In this document: positions 1-6,410 of the stretch, piece after piece
Position numbering within the stretch: position 1 is the first letter of the stretch
Layout: each line of letters begins with the position of its first letter
Assembly (NCBI GenBank): GCA_007120615.1
Contig: SKNI01000715.1
Coordinates: forward strand, 1 to 7,060
Source: Myxococcales bacterium
Lineage (GTDB): Bacteria; Myxococcota_A; Bradymonadia; Bradymonadales; Bradymonadaceae
Length of the DNA stretch: 7,060 nt
Direction: 5' to 3'
Notes under the pieces: generated by a model
Databases searched by the model: none
Told to the model about the DNA's origin: nothing
Seen by the model: only the letters and a program-made list of their open reading frames with translations
Position numbers and translations under genes: made by a program

Positions 1-1351
1 AGTCGCGGTGGACGGCGCGGACCCACCAGCCGCCGGAGATGGTGTGTGGGCCGGCGCGGATCAGGCTTTTGGGCTGGCGATTCAGGGCGATGGGAGCGGG
101 GAAGAAGCGGCGAATGGCGGGGCGGCCCAGGGGCTCTTCGGCTTCGGGGAGGCGCAGCGTTTCCAGAGGTTTTAGAGAGAAGCGAGACTCCGGAAGATGA
201 GCCTCTTCGGGGATGACATGCAGCACCGCCTGGTCGCCAAACTCGGCGCGCAGTCGGGCCAGAGCGCGATTGGCGGCCTGGATGTCCCGCGAGGGCTTTT
301 CGGCGAAGAGGTGGAGTTGTTCGGTCACCGTTTTTTCGCCGTGGGCCGTCAGGTCGATATCGGTGATGCCCGTGGCGATGGCCAGGGTTTCCAATTTCAG
401 GCGCACCAGATCGAGGAGCAAAAGAGTGTCGGTGGTGGGCTCGGCGGGGCGGATATCGGCGCGGATGGGGTCGGCTTTGCGGCGGTGAAGTAAGAGATCT
501 AAGCGGACCAGCTTCTCGTCGTTTTTCTCGAGAGCGTCGACCAGGGGATGAAGGCTTCGCTTGATCAAAAAGAGCAGGCGGGTGCTGTTTTTCTCGGCGT
601 GATCGAGGTGGTCGGTATGGGAGTGAACTTCGTCGAGGTGAAAAGTACTCAGGGGCTCTTTGAGGTCTCCGGTAGCCAGTCGATAGAGGCGATAGGCCCG
701 GGGGCCGAGGCGGCGGCGCAGGCCCTCGGGGGGGAGTTCGAGAAAGTCGCCGACGGTGTGGACGCCGAGGCGGCTGGTGAGCTTGAGGATTTTGGGGCTG
801 AGGCCGAGTTTATGAAGGGGGATCTTCTCGGCTGCTCGGCGCTCGTCTTCGAGGGTTGCAAAGGTCCCGGAGCGGGTGGTGGAGCGGGCGACGGCGAAGG
901 TGTGAAAGCGGTGAAAGCCGATGACGATGGCCACATAGATGTGGTGCTCCTCTCGGAGGCGACTCTTCAGGGGCTCTACCCAGTGCTGCCAGGAGGGATA
1001 AATTCGGCTGAGCCCGGAGGCGTCGAGCCAGAAGAGTCCCGGCATCTCCCGGTCTCGCTCGAGGTGAGGGGAGAAGTCCTGGAGGGTCTCGGCGATGGCG
1101 TCGGCCCGGGCGGTCAGTTGCTCGGCATCCAGGGCTTCGGCCCGAAGATGGGGCACCAGGGCGAGGGCCTGGCCGTAGCGCATGCCCTGCCTGAGGCGGG
1201 CGGCCCGGGCCACCTTGTTGAGGTGCAACAGTGAGCCCCGGGGGTGATCGCGATCGAGGACCGCCACGGGCAACTCCAGCCACTCCGGATGAAGGGAGAG
1301 CAGGACCTGCAGGGGAAATGAAAAGGCGTCAACGCAGGCCCAGCGGTCCAT
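1..1351 (-). CDS. imuB: ImuB, inactive Y-family polymerase homologue (partial, 3' end outside window)
   Basis: The minus strand is open from an ATG at 1351 to the window edge (450 codons). The N-terminus (RWACVDAFSFPLQVLL) and the LFWLDASGL segment (residues 106-114) match the two catalytic motifs of Y-family DNA polymerases, but the Asp-Glu pair of the second motif reads Asp-Ala, as expected for ImuB, which is thought not to polymerise. Residues about 181-225 resemble the helix-hairpin-helix region (LGVHTVGDFLELP). QLHLF at 345-349 fits the beta-clamp-binding pentapeptide QLxLF. In the family, ImuB is the hub joining ImuA, the beta clamp and the polymerase DnaE2 during SOS mutagenesis. A GAGG Shine-Dalgarno lies 6 nt before the ATG, and the start overlaps the imuA end by 23 bp, suggesting translational coupling. 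The C-terminus is not visible. Confidence 0.9.
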   Translation of the reverse strand, partial: MDRWACVDAFSFPLQVLLSLHPEWLELPVAVLDRDHPRGSLLHLNKVARAARLRQGMRYGQALALVPHLRAEALDAEQLTARADAIAETLQDFSPHLERDREMPGLFWLDASGLSRIYPSWQHWVEPLKSRLREEHHIYVAIVIGFHRFHTFAVARSTTRSGTFATLEDERRAAEKIPLHKLGLSPKILKLTSRLGVHTVGDFLELPPEGLRRRLGPRAYRLYRLATGDLKEPLSTFHLDEVHSHTDHLDHAEKNSTRLLFLIKRSLHPLVDALEKNDEKLVRLDLLLHRRKADPIRADIRPAEPTTDTLLLLDLVRLKLETLAIATGITDIDLTAHGEKTVTEQLHLFAEKPSRDIQAANRALARLRAEFGDQAVLHVIPEEAHLPESRFSLKPLETLRLPEAEEPLGRPAIRRFFPAPIALNRQPKSLIRAGPHTISGGWWVRAVHRD

Positions 1352-1958
1352 CGTATACCTCGGAAAATATGCGGCCCGGGCCCCGGCGCTTGTCTTTGAT
1401 GACCGTAAACGTGGAGCGAAGGCGGGCGACGTCGACGTCGGTCCAGCGGGCGTGGGCGCGAAGAGAGATCAGCGACGCCAGCGAGGCCTCCCGGTCGGGG
1501 GTGGGCGTCAAAAAGATCGCGGCGCTCTCGTGGGTCTCGGCCAGTCGAAGGAGGCGGCCCAGAAGGGGAGTGGGCAGGTCGGGGTCGGGGAGATCAATGA
1601 CGACGAGCTCAAAGGCGCCGCTTCGAAGGAGCTTATCGGCGGCGCGGCCGGCGCGGTGGGCGCCGCGAACCCGGATCACCGCCAGAGCCGACCAGTCGAT
1701 GCCCCAGTCGGAGGCGTCGGGAGGGTAGAATAGAGAGGTCGGCGGGCCGATCCAGGCTGCGGGACCGCCCGTTTTCTGGGCCTGGCTGATGAGCTCAATG
1801 GCCAGTGTTGTGGAGGCGTGGCCCAGGGGGCTGGAGAGCTCGGTCAATTGCCCACGAAGGGACTCGATATCGAGGCGGGCCAGAGACGTCGGTCGTCTGC
1901 CAAGCAGGCTGCTGGCCCGGGAGATATCGCGGCTGGAGAGCAGAGAGTTCATGGTCAT
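1329..1958 (-). CDS. imuA: ImuA, RecA-like SOS mutagenesis accessory protein
   Basis: The protein reads like a shortened RecA core: a segment in place of the P-loop, the stretch ELISQAQKTGGPAAWI (compare RecA alpha-helix and beta-strand after Walker A), RSGAFELVVID as a Walker B-like strand, and a basic C-terminal tail (KDKRRGPGR). The P-loop is degenerate: SPLGHASTT replaces GPxSSGKTT, so the lysine is gone and ATP binding is doubtful. ImuA proteins are known partners of ImuB and DnaE2 in error-prone translesion synthesis. Length (about 209-219 aa) is usual for the family. The start is uncertain: ATG at 1958 is chosen, ATG at 1952 and TTG at 1988 are in frame, and none has a clear Shine-Dalgarno. 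It ends inside imuB (stop 1329-1331), so the two are probably one operon, under the SOS-type dyad at 2008-2023. Confidence 0.82.
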   Translation of the reverse strand: MTMNSLLSSRDISRASSLLGRRPTSLARLDIESLRGQLTELSSPLGHASTTLAIELISQAQKTGGPAAWIGPPTSLFYPPDASDWGIDWSALAVIRVRGAHRAGRAADKLLRSGAFELVVIDLPDPDLPTPLLGRLLRLAETHESAAIFLTPTPDREASLASLISLRAHARWTDVDVARLRSTFTVIKDKRRGPGRIFSEVYDGPLGLR

Positions 1959-1981
1959 TTCAAAAAGATTCGGTCCATTAT

Positions 1982-2001
1982 TTGCCAATTACTTGCCAAT
2001 T
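1982..2001 (-). repeat. Two 9-bp direct repeats between the SOS box and imuA
   Basis: On the plus strand TTGCCAATT occurs at 1982-1990 and again at 1993-2001, with an 11-bp period, about one helical turn. They lie directly between the LexA-like dyad and the imuA start, and the possible TTG start of imuA (1986-1988) is inside the first copy. The spacing would suit a second regulator or a cooperative site, but no binding protein can be named. Confidence 0.5.
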
Positions 2002-2007
2002 TAAAAA

Positions 2008-2023
2008 CTAAACACATGTTCAG
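2008..2023 (-). promoter_or_regulatory. LexA (SOS) box upstream of imuAB
   Basis: The plus strand reads CTAAACACATGTTCAG, a 16-bp imperfect dyad (6 of 8 half-site positions symmetrical). It fits the LexA site recalled for Myxococcus xanthus (CTRHAMRYBYGTTCAGS) at 15 of 17 positions. On the minus strand the core GAACATGTGTTT also satisfies the Gram-positive type GAACRNRYGTTY. It begins 20 bp upstream of the earliest possible imuA start and 50 bp upstream of the chosen ATG, the right place for repression of imuAB. imuAB cassettes are classic LexA targets. The matching promoter hexamers cannot be assigned confidently. Confidence 0.75.
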
Positions 2024-2062
2024 TTTATTGCATTTGTTTTCAGTAGTCATGTGAGAAATTCT

Positions 2063-2084
2063 GGAGCGCGGACGTCCGCGCTCC
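2063..2084. repeat. Perfect 22-bp palindrome, copy 1 of a GC-rich repeat family
   Basis: GGAGCGCGGAC (2063-2073) is followed immediately by its exact reverse complement (2074-2084). It has no T-run on either side and lies between divergent genes, so it is not a terminator for either. The blocks GGAGCGCG, GGACGTCC and CGCGCTCC recur in the hairpin at 6263-6300, which suggests a dispersed REP-like palindromic element. An alternative is an operator for a dimeric protein. Confidence 0.65.
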
Positions 2085-2095
2085 TCATCACTGAA

Positions 2096-2113
2096 GATCG
2101 AGATCGAGATCGA
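2096..2113. repeat. GATCGA hexamer microsatellite (three units)
   Basis: Three perfect copies of GATCGA stand in tandem in the intergenic region, followed by GGAAGGTCGG. A degenerate relative on the other strand lies at 6692-6716. It does not code for anything visible. Confidence 0.6.
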
Positions 2114-2128
2114 GGAAGGTCGGGAATC

Positions 2129-2157
2129 TTGAAATGCATCCCTCATAGAGATATAGA
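2129..2157 (+). promoter_or_regulatory. Candidate sigma70-type promoter of the LTD lipoprotein gene
   Basis: TTGAAA (2129-2134, five of six to TTGACA) is separated by 17 bp from TATAGA (2152-2157, four of six to TATAAT). This would give a leader of roughly 110 nt before the ATG at 2276. The short inverted repeat TCCCTC/GAGGGA overlaps the spacer and the -10 hexamer and might modulate it. The call rests on hexamer match and spacing only. Confidence 0.4.
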
Positions 2158-2275
2158 GGGACCAGAAAGCCAACAGAGAACCCTCGCTCAAAAGTCAGCG
2201 CGGTCAGAAAGTCTTACTCTGCAACGATTTATGCTGCTGCAGATGTCGTATCCACTTAGTTAAGGAGTAGAAGAG

Positions 2276-4528
2276 ATGTTATTTCGACAGAGAACCCTGG
2301 TCTTACTTATCGCGCTGCTATTTGCCGGCGGTGGAGTGATCGCTTGCGGCGGCACCGATGATCCCATGGCGAATCAAACCCCTGGAGACGCTGACGGAGA
2401 CGGCGATCCCGATGGAGACGGCGATCCCGATGGAGACGCTGATCCCGATGGAGACGGCGATCCTGATGGAGACGGCGATCCCGATGGAGACGGCGATCCC
2501 GACGGAGACGGCGATCCCGATGGAGACGGCGATCCCGACGGAGACGGCGATCCCGATGGAGATTCCGACTTTGACTTTGCCGATGCTCCCGACGCTGCCG
2601 GCGCGGTGATCATCACGGAATTTATGAAAGACCCCACCGTCGTATTGCCGGAAGACGGGCAATGGGTGGAGTTTTATAATACCACCGACGGCGAATTGAA
2701 CCTGGAACAATGCGAGATCAGCTCTACGGTGCGCACCGTGACCATCGACGGCGAGCTTCGTGTCGGAGCCGGAGAGCTGGTGACGGTTGCCAACGGTGAA
2801 GATCCCGGATTTGAGGCCGATTATTATAGTGCAGATCTGCGCTTTTCGACCTCCGCCGATACCCTGGCGCTGAATTGCGATGAAGTTGCGATCGACAGCG
2901 TAGAATTCGACGACGGAGAGCGATTCCCCAGCACCGAAGGCGTCAGCGTTGCCCGTGATTCGGAGAATCTCACCGGCGACAGCAATACCGGCTGGTTCTG
3001 GTGCGAAGGCACCGGTGAATACGACGGTGATAATGTGGGAAGCCCCGGCGTTATGAACGACCCCTGCCCCTGGCTGGACGAAGACAGCTCCCAGGTGATC
3101 GCGGACATCCGATCGACGGTAGCCGGTGAAAGCGCCATCGATCCCACGACCCTCGAAAATGTTCTGGTGACCTACGTCAAGCCGGAAGTCGGAAACGACG
3201 AGGGTGGGTTCTTTTTGCAGGCCGACGCTGCCGGACCGGCGATTTTCGTGCCCGTCGACGGAGCCTCGCCGGTAATGGCCGGACAGCTCATCAGCCTGGA
3301 AGTATTGGCCGCGGAGAGAAATGATATCTTCCCCTACTACGACGCCACCTTTATCACCGACTATCAAGATCTGGAGGTCTTGCGGGTTTATCTTCCGCCC
3401 TCCCTTGTGACCACCGATGCCAGCGACGCCGATGATCTCATCGATGAGCTCGACAGCTACGAACATCGACTGGTCTCGGCCGAGTTGACCGTGCAGTGGT
3501 TCAACAGCAACTCCGGCACCGGTCACAGTAAATTTGTGGTCTCCACCGACGGAATGGGAAGCGAATATGTAGAGCTTCGCTTCCCCGATGAATTAGTCGA
3601 CGACCTGGTCGACGATCAGGGCATCGCCCAGAGCTGTGTGGTGCGCATCGAAGATACTCCGATGTGGCGACTTCGAGACATGCCGCAATTCTCCATCTGG
3701 GATGCGGCGGAGCTGGAAGTGATAAGCTGCCAGGCGATTTTATTATCGGCGACTGCCGATGCCGACGATCTGGTGGATCTGGTATTTAGCCGAGATCTGG
3801 AAGAAGGCGACGAAGATGACTTCACCATCGACGGCCTCGATATCATCGCCGCTATCTTTGTGGGCAATGAAGTGGTCCTTGAGACCGCTACGCAGACCCC
3901 TGGTCAGACTTATACGGTAGAGGTCCACAATACTCTGGTAGATGCCTGGGGCGAAGAGGTCACGGGTACGGCGGAGTTCACCGGGTTTTTCCCTCGTCCG
4001 GCGGCTACGCGAGATGTGGTGATTACCGAGTTTATGGCCCAATTTCAGAGTGGAAGCGATCCCGGTGAGTATATCGAGGTTCAAAATCTGACCGATGAGA
4101 CCCTCAGTCTCGAAGGGTGCACGCTGGACGATAACCCCAATACCAGCACCCCCACGTTGACCATCGGTGATGTGGTTCTGGCTCCCGGAGAGCAAGCTCT
4201 CTTTACTCGTTCTGCGGGAGGAGCTGCGGAGCTAGAAGAGGACGGAGTCTTCACCTTTGCCCTGGCCAACGGCGGCGATCATATCGTGCTGGAGTGTGGT
4301 GGTTTGATCATCGATCAATTGCAATTTGACGGTTCCATGGTCGAGAAGGGTATCTCCTACCAGAAGGATGTCGACTCTCTGGCAGACCCCAACGACAGCG
4401 GCAATATGGAGATTGTGTGGTGTCTGACTCCTCAGGAGCCGGCGTTCAATTATTGGACCGGTGATGTAGACGACGATGACGCCGAAAAATACGGAACTCC
4501 CGGCGAAGATAACGTCGCCTGTGAGTGA
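2276..4528 (+). CDS. Large exported lipoprotein with two lamin-tail domains and Asp-rich linker
   Basis: The start is fixed by AAGGAG (2262-2267), 8 nt before the ATG. Residues 1-24 are a lipoprotein signal peptide ending in the lipobox VIAC, so Cys24 would be lipidated and the protein anchored to the outer membrane or surface. Residues 44-97 are nine DPDGDG-type hexapeptides, a flexible and potentially calcium-binding linker. Residues about 108-264 (AVIITEFMKDP, WVEFYN) and 580-750 (DVVITEFMAQ, EYIEVQNLTDE) are two lamin-tail (LTD) beta-sandwich domains, each with four cysteines. Between them, residues about 272-372 (IADIRSTVAG, EGGFFLQADAAGPAIFV) resemble the OB-fold module of secreted bacterial nucleases, 373-485 may be a second one, and about 487-573 looks like an Ig-like/SbsA-type domain. 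No catalytic nuclease domain is present. The role is probably adhesion or surface scaffolding; the exact function is unknown. A terminator follows. Confidence 0.9.
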   Translation: MLFRQRTLVLLIALLFAGGGVIACGGTDDPMANQTPGDADGDGDPDGDGDPDGDADPDGDGDPDGDGDPDGDGDPDGDGDPDGDGDPDGDGDPDGDSDFDFADAPDAAGAVIITEFMKDPTVVLPEDGQWVEFYNTTDGELNLEQCEISSTVRTVTIDGELRVGAGELVTVANGEDPGFEADYYSADLRFSTSADTLALNCDEVAIDSVEFDDGERFPSTEGVSVARDSENLTGDSNTGWFWCEGTGEYDGDNVGSPGVMNDPCPWLDEDSSQVIADIRSTVAGESAIDPTTLENVLVTYVKPEVGNDEGGFFLQADAAGPAIFVPVDGASPVMAGQLISLEVLAAERNDIFPYYDATFITDYQDLEVLRVYLPPSLVTTDASDADDLIDELDSYEHRLVSAELTVQWFNSNSGTGHSKFVVSTDGMGSEYVELRFPDELVDDLVDDQGIAQSCVVRIEDTPMWRLRDMPQFSIWDAAELEVISCQAILLSATADADDLVDLVFSRDLEEGDEDDFTIDGLDIIAAIFVGNEVVLETATQTPGQTYTVEVHNTLVDAWGEEVTGTAEFTGFFPRPAATRDVVITEFMAQFQSGSDPGEYIEVQNLTDETLSLEGCTLDDNPNTSTPTLTIGDVVLAPGEQALFTRSAGGAAELEEDGVFTFALANGGDHIVLECGGLIIDQLQFDGSMVEKGISYQKDVDSLADPNDSGNMEIVWCLTPQEPAFNYWTGDVDDDDAEKYGTPGEDNVACE
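2390..2566 (+). repeat. 18-bp in-frame minisatellite (nine units plus a partial one)
   Basis: From 2405 to 2566 there are nine consecutive 18-bp units of consensus GATCCCGATGGAGACGGC, preceded by a 15-bp partial unit at 2390-2404. Variation is mostly at third codon positions (GAT/GAC, CCC/CCT), with one GGC to GCT change and a diverged last unit ending GATTCC. Each unit encodes DPDGDG, so changes in copy number would alter linker length without a frameshift. Confidence 0.95.
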
Positions 4529-4568
4529 TTCCGGCTCGTAGTTGATGACATAACGCAGTTGAACGAAG

Positions 4569-4610
4569 GCCCGGCGGCGGTGAGTTTTCACCGCCGTCGG
4601 GCTTTTTGTT
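4569..4610 (+). terminator. Intrinsic terminator of the LTD lipoprotein gene
   Basis: A 15-bp stem (4569-4583 with 4588-4602, one G-U pair in RNA) closes a GTTT tetraloop and is followed directly by TTTTTGTT. It lies 40 bp after the TGA stop. In the reverse direction there is no U-tract, so it should work only for plus-strand transcription. Confidence 0.92.
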
Positions 4611-4612
4611 TA

Positions 4613-4776
4613 GATGACATCCGGAAAAGGCTCCCGTCGCAGAAAACGGTCTATTTGACGATCTTCGAATTTCACTCACCGCTCGACATAGCGCTGCTAT
4701 GCCTCGGGATTCGCAAAATCCGAATCTCATTCAAATATCCTCGTTTCTGCTCGGTCCGCCTTTTCCGGATGCCATC
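4613..4776. repeat. 164-bp imperfect palindrome between convergent genes
   Basis: The arms 4613-4692 and 4696-4776 are inverted copies of each other, about 65 percent identical by hand alignment with one 1-nt gap, centred on CATAGC-GCT-GCTATG (4687-4701). The tips are the best conserved: CATCCGGAAAAGGC (4618-4631) is perfectly mirrored by GCCTTTTCCGGATG (4758-4771). A 7-bp direct repeat TTTAGAT occurs at 4609-4615 and 4783-4789 near the two ends, and could be a target-site duplication or chance. It may be a MITE-like element or a transcribed structure in the 3' ends of both flanking genes. No protein gene is credible here. Confidence 0.7.
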
Positions 4777-4793
4777 TTTCTATTTAGATCTAG

Positions 4794-6158
4794 TTAACAG
4801 TCTATGAGATCAACCTCATAAACCAGATCGTCGCCCTCCCCGTAGGCGTCACCAATGATAACCCGGTAGGACTCGCCGGATTGAGGGGCCTGGCTGAGTC
4901 GCCAGGAGATCATACGAGGGCGGAAGCTGGAGCCGGCGTGATGGGCAAAGTCGTGAATCGAGACAGTAGAGCCGGAGGTGAGGTTCTCGATGGTCACCGT
5001 GGTGTCGGAGCTCAGGGTCAGAGAAGAAGCGGCCAGCGACCATTTGCCGTGAAGAGCCTGTCTGGGGAAATAGCCGGGCGCCGGGTAGGCGGTGAACTCG
5101 GGGTTGGCCGGTCCCGAGATATCGAAGGCGTAGTTGCAACTGTAGCCGCTTCGGATCCCGTAGCCGGTCTGGGCCATGCGGGGATTAAAGATCCAGCGGC
5201 GGTGGCCCAGGCTGGGGGTGTTCCAATCCTCGATATAGCGCCGCACGGTGTCGGCAGCGGAGGCCGAATGGCTGGCGATATTGCTGGAGCCGGCACCGCT
5301 GGCGGCCTCGCTCGTATAGCAGGCGAAGTCCTCGGTGATGGTGTGAGTTAACCCGGAGTTTTCGGCGGCCAGGGTGGTGGCGCAGGCCTGGGTGATGGTC
5401 CGGGCCGAATCGGAGGCGGTCACCGCCGGAAGCCCAACCAGCCAGCGGTAGCGAGTGGTCTCTCGGATCGCCTCCAGGTGGTATTCCTCGCTCAGCCAGC
5501 CCCAGTCACACTGGTCCTGGGGCTCATCGGCCCATTTATCGTGGGTCAAGGTCCAGGGGTCTTCGTTCCACTTCTGACAGACCTCGGCCAGGGTGCGGGA
5601 GGCGGGGTCGGAGACCTCCAGAAGTTCGCAGCCGTCGGCGACGGTGGCAAAGCCCGGATCGCATCGGCATTGATCGTCGATGCAGGTCGCCCCGTGTGCG
5701 CATTCGCCGTCGCAGGGGGGAGGCGTAAAGCAGCGGTCGTCGGGGTCGCCCACGTATCCGTCGTCGCAGACGCAGTCTCCGTCGATGCATTGGGCATTAT
5801 TTCCACAGGAGACGCCGTCACAGGGAGAGATGCTGGTGTCTGCATCGGGCTGCGGATCGGCATCGGGCAAAGCTCCGCCATCAGGGTTGGAATCGCCGGC
5901 ATCAACTTCACCGCCATTATGATCGTCGCCGGTATCATGAGCATCGCCGGCGTCTGGCCGGGGCTGAGAGCCAATACAGCGCTCGGTTTCCGAATCATAG
6001 GTCGCTCCCGGAGGGCATCGATCGGTGTGAGCCTGATCGGGTTCGGTCAGGCAACCCGTCAGGAGGACGACGGCGATGATCGCTGTGAGATACCCCGCGA
6101 TTGACCGAGAGGTACGTTTCTTGCGGGGGATGGCGAGTCTCGATGTCATTTCCATCAT
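4794..6158 (-). CDS. Exported lipoprotein with two EGF-like modules and a CAP/SCP domain
   Basis: The ATG at 6158 is preferred: AGGA lies 10 nt upstream, whereas the in-frame ATG at 6197 has no Shine-Dalgarno and would add 13 residues that do not suit a signal peptide. Numbering is from 6158 (454 aa). A basic n-region (RKKR) and hydrophobic stretch end in the lipobox LTGC, with Cys36 as lipidation site. A linker rich in Asp, Pro and Gly (about 67-110) leads to two six-cysteine EGF-like modules, C113-C143 and C149-C177. A CAP (cysteine-rich secretory protein/PR-1) domain follows at about 223-345, with YRWLVGLPAVT, a possible cavity histidine H272 and the signature GHRRWIFNPRMAQTGYG containing H319. 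The usual GENI motif reads SSNI (291-294), losing its glutamate. The last 110 residues look beta-rich. Cell-surface location is likely; the substrate is unknown. Confidence 0.88.
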   Translation of the reverse strand: MMEMTSRLAIPRKKRTSRSIAGYLTAIIAVVLLTGCLTEPDQAHTDRCPPGATYDSETERCIGSQPRPDAGDAHDTGDDHNGGEVDAGDSNPDGGALPDADPQPDADTSISPCDGVSCGNNAQCIDGDCVCDDGYVGDPDDRCFTPPPCDGECAHGATCIDDQCRCDPGFATVADGCELLEVSDPASRTLAEVCQKWNEDPWTLTHDKWADEPQDQCDWGWLSEEYHLEAIRETTRYRWLVGLPAVTASDSARTITQACATTLAAENSGLTHTITEDFACYTSEAASGAGSSNIASHSASAADTVRRYIEDWNTPSLGHRRWIFNPRMAQTGYGIRSGYSCNYAFDISGPANPEFTAYPAPGYFPRQALHGKWSLAASSLTLSSDTTVTIENLTSGSTVSIHDFAHHAGSSFRPRMISWRLSQAPQSGESYRVIIGDAYGEGDDLVYEVDLIDC

Positions 6159-6210
6159 TTCGGTCAAATCCTGAAGGTCGTTACAATAGTTCTGCATGAA
6201 GATGAGCAGG

Positions 6211-6216
6211 ATTGTA
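6211..6216 (-). promoter_or_regulatory. Candidate -10 box of the CAP lipoprotein gene
   Basis: On the minus strand TACAAT (five of six to TATAAT) lies here. Transcription would begin near 6204, leaving only about 7 nt before the ATG at 6197 but about 46 nt before the preferred ATG at 6158. No good -35 hexamer is seen at 17 bp, so the call is weak. Confidence 0.35.
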
Positions 6217-6262
6217 GCAGATTACCAATTTCGCTGCATCAGATTGGATCCGGTGATCGGCA

Positions 6263-6300
6263 GTCAGGAGCGCGCGGACGTCCCCGTCCGCGCTCCTGAC
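6263..6300. repeat. GC-rich hairpin, copy 2 of the palindromic repeat family
   Basis: GTCAGGAGCGCG (6263-6274), a CG bulge and GACG (6277-6280) pair with 6285-6300 to give a 16-bp stem with a TCCC loop. It shares its GGAGCGCG / GGACGTCC / CGCGCTCC blocks with the palindrome at 2063-2084. TTT follows on the plus strand, but no plus-strand gene lies upstream to terminate, and on the minus strand it is upstream of the CAP gene. A dispersed REP-like repeat is the simplest reading. Confidence 0.65.
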
Positions 6301-6341
6301 TTTGGATTGAAGTGTGACGGTAAAGATCCGCTCAGGGTAGA

Positions 6342-6405
6342 TTTACACTGAGAGCGGAAAAGTTTTCTAAAAAAGCTTGACGACCCCCCACCACAGAGCT
6401 AACTT
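6342..6405 (+). promoter_or_regulatory. Promoter region of the 6C-like RNA (two alternative readings)
   Basis: Reading one: TTGACG (6377-6382), 17 bp, TAACTT (6400-6405, a weak -10), with A/T-tracts at 6358-6374 in the position of an UP element. The start would be near 6411, exactly where the closing stem of the RNA begins. Reading two: TTTACA (6342-6347), 18 bp, TCTAAA (6366-6371), with a start near 6378 and a longer leader containing another C6 run (6384-6389). A small hairpin (CCGCTCAG 6328-6335 with CTGAG-AG-CGG 6348-6357) lies just upstream. Confidence 0.5.
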
Positions 6406-6410
6406 AACAA

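Larger units (their letters stand above)
1989..2275. other. Divergent intergenic region between imuA and the LTD lipoprotein gene
   Basis: This AT-richer spacer separates two divergent genes. It contains the 9-bp direct repeats, the LexA-like dyad, a perfect palindrome (2063-2084), a GATCGA microsatellite (2096-2113), a small hairpin (TCCCTC 2139-2144 pairing with GAGGGA 2156-2161), a candidate promoter and the Shine-Dalgarno of the plus-strand gene. No credible small protein gene was found. Confidence 0.7.

Noticed and set aside
548..1234. Plus-strand open frame of 228 codons opposite imuB
   Set aside because: It is a GC-driven shadow of imuB, with no recognisable domains; the minus strand gives a clear ImuB.
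2063..2084. Terminator
   Set aside because: There is no T-run on either side and the flanking genes diverge from it.
2405..2566. CRISPR-like array
   Set aside because: The 18-bp units are adjacent without spacers and are in frame in a protein gene.
2318..3526. Minus-strand open frame of 402 codons opposite the LTD lipoprotein gene
   Set aside because: Its repetitive part is only the reverse of the minisatellite, it has no ribosome binding site or domain, and the plus strand has a signal peptide and known folds.
4559..4807. Open frame of 82 codons across the terminator and large palindrome
   Set aside because: It runs through a terminator hairpin and an inverted repeat, and no domain is visible.
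5478..6104. Plus-strand open frame of 208 codons opposite the CAP gene
   Set aside because: It is a shadow of the EGF/linker coding sequence in the other strand, with no independent support.
6263..6300. Terminator for a plus-strand gene
   Set aside because: Only three T follow and no plus-strand gene lies upstream.
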